Shown: piece after piece, positions 57,601 to 64,000 of the stretch | Layout of the letters: each line of letters opens with the position of its first letter | Numbering within the stretch: the stretch's first letter is position 1 | Assembly: GCF_036884655.1 (NCBI RefSeq) | Contig: NC_088359.1 | Span: forward strand, 21,565,001-21,629,000 | Source: Musa acuminata AAA Group | Taxonomy: Eukaryota > Streptophyta > Magnoliopsida > Zingiberales > Musaceae | Direction: 5' to 3' | DNA: 64,000 nt | Translations under genes and position numbers: made by a program | Notes under the pieces: generated by a model | The model's input: only the letters and a program-made list of their open reading frames with translations | Told to the model about the DNA's origin: nothing | Databases searched by the model: none

Positions 57601-58360
57601 ATCTTACTAGTCTCTGAATCTTCCTGCCATTCCATCTTAATATCCTCAAGGAATTCACTGGTTGGAAGTAAAACGACCGAAAATTCAGCTTGCTCAGGTA
57701 GCTGCGAAAGCGCATCTGCAACAACATTCTCTTTCCACTTTTTGTAAGTTATTTCATAATCAAATCCAAGAAGTTTTGTTACCCATTTTTGCTGCTCGGG
57801 GGAAGATATCTTTTGCTCCAAGAGATATTTTAGGCTTTTATGGTCGGTCTTGATTTGAAAGTATCACCTGATCAAGTACGATCTCCACCTCGTTGCTGCG
57901 TGACAATGGCGAGCATCTCCTTATCATATGTTAACATGTTTTGATAGGGGGGAGACAATGTCTTGCTAATGTATGTGAGTGGTCGACCATCTTGCATGAG
58001 AACGTCTCCCATTCTGTCTCCAGATGCATCGGCCTTATTGATGAAGGGTCGGTTGAAATCTGGTAGCGCTAGCACCGGCGTCGTCGTTATGGCTGCCTTA
58101 AGTTTGTCGAAGGCAGTGGAGGCTCTTTCCGACCATTGGAAGATATCTTTTTCTAGTAAGGAAGTAAGTGGTGCACTGATCTTTCCATAGTTTTTCATGA
58201 ACTTATGGTAGTAGCCTGTTAAACCCAGAAAGCCATGTAGCAATTTTATGTTCCTCGGGGTAGGCTAGTTTTGCATTGCTTCAATTTTGAAGGGGTCCAC
58301 CATCACACATTCCTCTGATATGATATGCCCAAGATATTTCAACTTTTGTTGAAGAAAGTA
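57516..58360 (-). pseudogene. Gypsy RNase H region
   Basis: Minus strand: LHGFLGLTGYYHKFMKNYGK (start of the RT/RNase H connection), TPVLALPDFNRPFINKADAS, GRPLTYISKTLSP, SSPEQQKWVTKLLGFDYEIT and NVVADALSQLP. A frameshift or deletion near 57870 separates the two parts. The first catalytic Asp context FxIxTDAS is changed to FINKADAS. Confidence 0.85.
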
Positions 58361-58740
58361 AAAATTCGTAGTGGCCGTTGTATGTTCGAAAGGCGGTTTT
58401 CAGTATGACTTCTTCATACACTCGTATTTGATAATACCCGGATCGAAGGTCCAGCTTTGTGAAGATTTGTGCTCCCTTTCATCTAGCAATTCATCTACTA
58501 CTGGAATAGGGTATTTATTCTTGATGGTTATGCCATTGAGAGCTCGGTAATCAACGCATATTCGCCATGTTCCGTCCTTCTTGCGTACAAGTAGCACCGG
58601 TAAAGAGTAGAGGTTGCAACTTGGCCGAATAACTCCTGTTTCAAGCATCTCTTTTACAATCCTTTCTATTTCATCCTTCTAGAGATGTGGATACCGATAT
58701 GGCGGAGTATTTGCTGGAGATTTGACTGGAAAAATCATTA
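58361..58740 (-). pseudogene. Gypsy reverse transcriptase, catalytic centre deleted
   Basis: Minus strand: [40 protein letters not shown] and [13 protein letters not shown], then a frameshift and [16 protein letters not shown]. After YNGHYEFL the sequence jumps to [14 protein letters not shown], so the segment with PFGL and YVDD is missing. Confidence 0.85.
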
Positions 58741-59365
58741 TACAATGATAATGCCGACGAGTAAGAGGTAGGTTGTGCGGCTCGTCAAATATATCTGAAA
58801 ATTCAACAAGCAAAGGAAATAGGTTTGGATCTTCAAATTCTATTGGCTCTCCTTTAATTTGCTGCTCAAGTTGTACCAAAAAGCCCCTGCATGCTTTATG
58901 CAAAACCTTCTCCATTTGTTGTGTGCAAATCATCGTTACGTCGCCCTTACGTTTCCCGTGCAGTATCACCTGTTTCTCCTTACTGTAAAATTTTATAATT
59001 AGTTGCATAAAATTCCAAGAAATATCACCTAATGTTATCAACCATTTAATTCTGAGTATGGCCTCATGATCATCAAGAGGGAGGAGGAAGAAATCTGCAA
59101 TTATCTCTTGGTCCTGTAGCAACAGTTTCACCTACGGGCACCTATGATCACACTTCAAAATCCGTCCGTTGGCGACCTTAACGATAAACTTGCTACAATT
59201 CTCCATAGGTAAGTTCATATGGACAGCAACCTTACTGTTTAGGAAGTTATTAGTGCTGCTCGTGTCGATGAGAACAGTGATCGGTTGTTATTTGAGAAGG
59301 CTTCCAACTTTCATCGTTTGCGGGTTTGAGTAGCCAGCTAGTGTATGTACCATAACTTCGGTCGG
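58741..59365 (-). pseudogene. Gypsy protease region
   Basis: Minus strand: VLIDTSSTNNFLNSKVA corresponds to the retropepsin block VLIDSGSTHNFIS with the key Gly changed to Ser (DTS for D[ST]G). It is followed by a 150-codon open stretch (58679-59131) with DHEAILRIKWLITLGDISWN and PLLVEFSDIFDEPHNLP leading into RT. Confidence 0.8.
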
Positions 59366-60321
59366 TTATGACTCTTCTTCTGCATCTTCTTCTTCATGTT
59401 CAAGGCTCTCTTCTAAATGTTCAATGACCTCTTCTTCTATCAGTTCAATCATAAGAAGTCCCCCTTTACTACAGCGATGCTCACGGCTCCACGGCTCGTC
59501 ACAATGCCAACATAACCTCTTCGCATATTGCTCTCGAAGCTCTTCTCTTGTTAACCTCTTTGGTGTAGGGACTTGGTCGACAGTAGGGGGGGCTGAGGGC
59601 TTCAATATTACTGGTTGAGGAGCAACCCTAGTCCTTCGAGCTTCATAGTTCAATTGCTCCTCTTGATGTCATGCGAAAGAGATGGCTGCCATAAGCGTAT
59701 ACGGTTGTCGCGCTTTAACTTCTCCTCGGATCTCCGGCTTCAAGCCCTCAATGAAGGTCCTCAATAGCTGTTTTTGAGACCAATCATGAGTTTGATTAGA
59801 TAACCTTTCAAACCTAGTTTGGTACTCCTGAATGGTGGAGGTTTGTCGGATCTTTGCTAGTTGTTCGTCAATATTCTCGTAATCCATTGGTCTGAAGCGG
59901 ATCAGTAGTCCTTCTTTGAATTTTCACCATGAAAGGACTCCATAAGTATGTTCAAACTAGTCAAACCACTATATGGCATCCCCTTCAAGATGTATAGCTG
60001 CAATTTTCATCATAGATACGTCCGCGGTTTTGTGGTACCGAAAATATCGCTCCGCTCGTGAGATCCAACCAATCGGGTCTCCTTCTTCCCATCTAGGAAA
60101 ATTTACCCTCATACATGGATAGTGGGGTCAGTTATAGAGCCTCCCCTCCCTTAGAACTCATCTCTTCAGGCCTGGTGCGATTGGGCAAAGCTCTCTCCTT
60201 GATATGATTTTTTCGAGCTTAGTGGTCGGCCCAATCTGAGTTCGGTAAAGAGCGTCCGAATCTTATTCTCCATTCGCGCCTCCAAGGCTTTGAATTTAGC
60301 ATTGATTGCCTCCTTAGATGC
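59366..60321 (-). pseudogene. Gypsy gag
   Basis: Begins at ATG 60319-60321 (MASKEAINAKFKALEARMEN). The retrotransposon gag domain is at 59669-59887 (YENIDEQLAKIRQTSTIQEY, LLRTFIEGLKPEIRGEVK). A zinc knuckle CWHCDEPWSREHRC lies at about 59480-59525, followed by an acidic end. Stops and frameshifts occur in the first half. Confidence 0.85.
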
Positions 60322-61643
60322 CATAGTATATTCCTCCAAATCTATGATGTTAAGATCTCTCTTTTGTTGTTAGGTTAAAGGCATGTATAGGTTGAGAGAA
60401 GTGATGGTCGAAAAGGTTGGTGGATCGGTGGATGTAGGCTACGATTTAGGCTTGTTTTGTGGCTGTTTTGGGTGCAGTTTGAGGGTATGGTTTAGTGGAG
60501 TTTTAGGGCTATGGATGAAAGTTTTGGATCTGTGGTAGATGGTAGCAAAAGTTTGATAGAAATTAGTGGAAGTTGTAGCAAGTATGTGCTGTCTTGTAAG
60601 AGTAGAATTGTCGTCGAAAAAAACAATGGTTTCTCGATGTAATTTCTACCAAAAACTTGTGAGAATTGAGGAGGGAATTGATAGCAAAATCACAGTTTAT
60701 ATGACAGCAAGGATGTCTAATTTAATCAAGAGAATTTCGGCAGTATAACAGCAAGAAAATTGGTGCAAGTTGCGATAGCAGAATTCTCGTCGAAAAATTT
60801 CAGTTGGGTTACGATGAAAATTTGTAGCAACACAAAATCATTTTAGAGATGAATTTCTCAATAGATCAATCTTAGATGGAAGCCAAGATAATCTATGAAG
60901 TATATAAGAAATTTCATTAAAAAAAGATTGCAAATAGATGGGTTAAGGCAACAATATGCGGTTGAAATTTTCTAAAGCATAGATTTTTAAGTACAGCAGA
61001 TTGGACGTAAAAGATCAGTGGTTTATATTGAGAATTGTTTGTTGAAACTAAAGGGAAATCTACTGTTAGGAAGTATCAAAGCTATCATAAAAATTTCGTA
61101 GAGATTTGGATAGAAACAACGTAGTATCAAGATCAAACAAACAGTACTATGCGGCTGAAATTTTATAGTGCAGATTTTCAAGTATAGCAGATTAGACGTA
61201 AAATATCAATGGTTTATATTGAGAATTTTTGTCAAAACCAAAGAAAATCTGCTGTTAAGAAATGTCAAAGATGTCATAAAAATTTTGTAAAGATTTGGAT
61301 AGAAAAAAATACAGTAGCAAGATCAAACAGACGGTGCTATACGGTTGGAATTCTGCAATGTATCTTGCGTCGTAGAGATGAAAACTTTATGACGAAAAGT
61401 TTATGCAACAATATAGGAATAATTTTTTTGGGATTTTCAAATAAGGATAACTAAATTGCAGCAGCAGTAAGGTAGAAAACCAGAACCTATTGCAATTCAC
61501 GGGGAGATCAAAGGATGATCCGTGGTGGTGGAGATGACGGCGGAATTTGGCAACGATCTATTAAGCAATTATGGGAATTGCTTTGAGAGGTTGTGGAGGG
61601 TTGATGGATGGCTGTGGAAGGGCAGCGAGACACCAAGAATGCT
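60322..61643 (-). other. Untranslated leader of the gypsy element
   Basis: About 1.3 kb between primer site and gag with no coding potential. It has direct internal repeats (ATCAAACAGACGGTGCTAT and ATCAAACAAACAGTACTAT type words). The inverted partner lies at 63231-64000. Confidence 0.7.
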
Positions 61644-61657
61644 GCTCTGATACCAGG

Positions 61658-62052
61658 TGTTAGAACCCTTGTAGATTCTAAACTTGGGGTTGATCTCTTT
61701 AGGGGATCGGCCTCCTTGGAACTCTATAGGGGTTCTTCCCTCCAAGTTGCTGCTCAAAGGCTGCAGAAAAGATTCATCTATTGCTTATCAAAAGAGGAGG
61801 AATACATGGCTATTTATAGGGTTTCTAAACCCTAACTCCTAATACGACTCCTACTCAAGGCTCCTACTTCTAACCAACTCCTAATAGGACTTCTACTCAA
61901 GACTCCTATTCCTTTACAACTCCTGATTCTTCTCTAAGAAATAACCTCCTAACCCTAGCCGGCCTCTTCACCTCTTTAATAGGGGTTGGCTTAGGTAGGT
62001 TTTACATGAATGTCCCTCTCAATTAGGACTCTCCTAGCTAAAGTCCTAACAC
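61658..62052 (-). repeat. 5' LTR of the gypsy element
   Basis: 395 bp, adjacent to the primer site on the left. Confidence 0.9.
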
Positions 62053-62057
62053 TTGCC

Positions 62058-62821
62058 CCCTTTTAAACCGAGCTAGGGCCGGCGGTGGAACCGACCCCAA
62101 CTCACTCCCTTCCCCTCTTTACACCACCAAAGCTTCTCCACCTCCATTTCTCCTATCTTAGCATCCCAAATACTCCTCATTTCAAAGCAAAAGATCAGCA
62201 ATCTCTCCTTCTCTTAAGGATCTCACTTAAGGTATTCTCTAAGAAGCCTTTAAATTATGTTTTTGAGTCATTTACTCTTGCTCATTACTATCTTTTTAAA
62301 TAGCAGTAGTTATGGGCTCTAGAAGATCCTCTAGGGACAAAGGGAAGAGGAGATTAGAAGAAGACTTTGATCTTACCCTTTCGATTCAAAATATCTTGTT
62401 GAAAATTTTCTTCCTTCGAATTTAGAAGAGTCAATAAGGGAAAACATGTAGATCTAGATGAACTAAGAGACTTAGAGACAATCCAATGGTTTGCAAACTT
62501 AGATCTACTCCCAATTTTACAAATTAGTGAACCCATCTATCCAAGACTTGTTAGATTGTTTTACAACAATCTACAAGTAGATGAAGAAGAAATAGTATCT
62601 ACCTATCTCTTAGGACAACACATCTCCATTACGGATAGATTCATTTGCGACATGATAGGCATTCCCGTAAAAAATATAGGTCTTTATTTTAGAGGATCGT
62701 GGGATAATGAAACAGTTGGGACAACATATGTTGAAGCTTTAGGAATAATTTTCGGTAATCCCAACTTAGTGATAGTTCCTAAAAGCTATGAACATCTACT
62801 ACCACTAAACAAGAAGGTACT
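62058..62821 (+). pseudogene. Athila-like gag remnant, cut by a gypsy LTR
   Basis: A start-like ATG at 62310 (MGSRRSSRDKGKRRLEEDFD) opens a frame that breaks near 62395. From about 62450 an open frame reads DLETIQWFANLDLLPILQIS, then EPIYPRLVRLFYNNLQVDEE and HISITDRFICDMIGIP. This resembles the putative plant transposon domain found in gag of Athila/Tat elements (YPxLVRxFYxNL ... G). The frame runs into the LTR at 62822. 62058-62309 is C-rich leader-like sequence without a gene. The family call is from memory of the domain and is moderate. Confidence 0.5.
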
Positions 62822-63216
62822 TGTTAGGACTCTAGCTAGGAGAGTCCTAATTGAGAGGGACATTCATGTAAAACCTACCTAAACTAACCCCTATTAAAGA
62901 GGTGAAGAAGCCGGCTAGGGCTAGGAGGTTGTTTCTTAGAGAAGAAAAAGGAGTTGTAAAGGAATAGGAGTCTTGAGTAGGAGTCCTATTAGGAGTTGGT
63001 TAGAAGTAGGAGTCTTGAGTAGGAGTCCTATTAGGAGTTAGGGTTTAGAAGCCCTATAAAATGGTCATGTATTCCTCCTCTTTTCATAAGCAATAGATGA
63101 ATCTTTTCTGCAGCCTTTGAGCAGCAACTTGGAGGGAGGAACCCCTATAGAGTTCCAAGGAGGCCGATCCCCTAAAGAGATCAACCCCAAGTTTAGAATC
63201 TGCAAGGGTACTATCA
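62822..63216 (+). repeat. 5' LTR of the second gypsy copy
   Basis: 395 bp, inverted relative to 61658-62052; the end CTATCA differs from the canonical CTAACA. Confidence 0.88.
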
Positions 63217-64000
63217 CCTGGTATCAGAGCAGCATTCTTCACATCTCGCTGCCCTTCCACAGCTATCTATCAACCTTCCACAACCATCCAAAGCAATTCC
63301 CACAATTGCTTAAAATTCGTCGCCGAATTCCGCCATCATCTCCACCACTGCGGATCATCCTTTGATCTCCCCGTGAATTGCAATAAGTTCTGGTTTCCTA
63401 CCTTATTGATGCTGTAATTTAGTTATCCTTATTCGAAAATCCAAAAAAAAAAAAAATATTCCTATATTGCAGCATAAACTTTTCGTCACAAAGTTTTCAT
63501 CTCTACGACGAAAGATACATTGCAGAATTCCAGCCGCATAGCACCATTTGTTTGATCTTGCTACTGTGCTTTTTCTATCCAAATTTCTATGAAACTTTTA
63601 TGATAGCTTTGACACTTCCTAATAGTAGATTTCTCTTTGGTTTCATCGAAAAATTCTCAATATAAACTACTGATCTTTTATGTCCAATCTGCTACACTTG
63701 AAAATCTATGCTGCAGAAAATTTCAGCCGCATATTGTTGCCTTAACCCATCTATTTGCAATATTTTTTGAATGAAATTTCTTATACACTTCATAGATCAT
63801 CTTGGCTTCCATCTAAGATTGATCTATTGAGAAATTCATCTCTAAAAACGATTTTGTGTTGTTGCAAATTTTCATCGTAAATCGCTGATATTTTTCGACG
63901 AGAATTCTGCAATCGCAACTTGCACCAATTTCCTTGCTGTTATACTGCCAAAATTTTCTTGATTAAATTAGACATCCTTGCTGTCATATAAACTGTGATT
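62822..64000 (+). mobile_element. 5' end of a second gypsy copy, plus strand
   Basis: LTR 62822-63216 (TGTTAGGACTCTAGC to GGTACTATCA), primer site TGGTATCAGAGC at 63219-63230, then the untranslated leader, which is the reverse complement of 60900-61640 with many small changes. Gag would lie right of the window. Confidence 0.88.

Larger units (their letters stand above)
56791..62052 (-). mobile_element. Chromovirus-like Ty3/gypsy element, minus strand, decayed
   Basis: LTRs 56791-57184 and 61658-62052 (about 395 bp, TGTTAGAACCCTTG...AGTCCTAACA), nearly identical in their shared parts. Primer site complement GCTCTGATACCA at 61644-61655. On the minus strand the order is gag, protease, RT, RNase H, integrase fragment, chromodomain-like tail, i.e. 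Ty3/gypsy. Flanking CTTGC on both sides (56786-56790, 62053-62057) fits a 5-bp target duplication. However, the right CTTGC belongs to CTTGCCCCC, which also looks like the complement of a polypurine tract, so a chained neighbour element is an alternative. Confidence 0.88.

Noticed and set aside
57299..57747. Plus-strand frames opposite the gypsy integrase and RNase H
   Set aside because: The opposite strand carries clear retroelement domains; these are shadows.

Overview
This is nuclear DNA of a flowering plant. The genes have introns with GT...AG borders, the tRNA-Met gene is the intron-bearing plant type, and most of the window is LTR retrotransposons nested in one another. The GC-rich first exons of the SPT4 and MenA/ABC4 genes and the Copia families (long LTRs, UBN2-type gag) suggest a monocot. 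A Musaceae-like genome is my guess, but the sequence alone does not prove it.

Layout. 1-1264: last three exons of a plant DUF4057 gene. 1650-10260: a decayed minus-strand Ty3/gypsy element (Tat-like) split by a gag-only Copia element (4387-9838). 10667-15546: complete five-exon SPT4 transcription elongation factor gene. 15860-18152: a foldback element with arms of about 500 bp, then a 343-bp tandem repeat that carries the tip of the foldback arm and the 3' half of a tRNA-Met. 18114-18197: the intact tRNA-Met(CAT), minus strand, with a 10-bp intron. 18463-22648: complete ten-exon gene for the chloroplast 1,4-dihydroxy-2-naphthoate prenyltransferase (MenA/ABC4, phylloquinone synthesis).

23479-53300 is a Copia nest. 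An old LTR (23479-24194 plus 40000-40309) was hit by a SIRE-like element with reverse transcriptase and RNase H (24195-39999, TSD GTACA/GTACC). That element was in turn hit by a non-autonomous, gag-only minus-strand element (24890-33175, perfect TSD AGTAC) and by a solo LTR (34308-36051). To the right are chained and inverted LTR-gag fragments (40310-53300). 53300-56481 holds the 5' part of another minus-strand LTR element without recognisable protein domains. 56791-62052 is a minus-strand chromovirus-like gypsy element with gag, protease, RT, RNase H, an integrase fragment and a chromodomain-like tail, all broken. 62058-62821 is an Athila-like gag remnant. 62822-64000 is the 5' end of a second gypsy copy in the opposite orientation.

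The three host protein genes and the tRNA have no evident functional link. I found no new defence system, gene cluster or operon. The most unusual structures are the cluster of perfect palindromes before the polypurine tract of the Copia elements, repeated PPT-like hairpins inside them, the foldback/tRNA-half tandem array, and the duplicated splice acceptor in the ABC4 gene.
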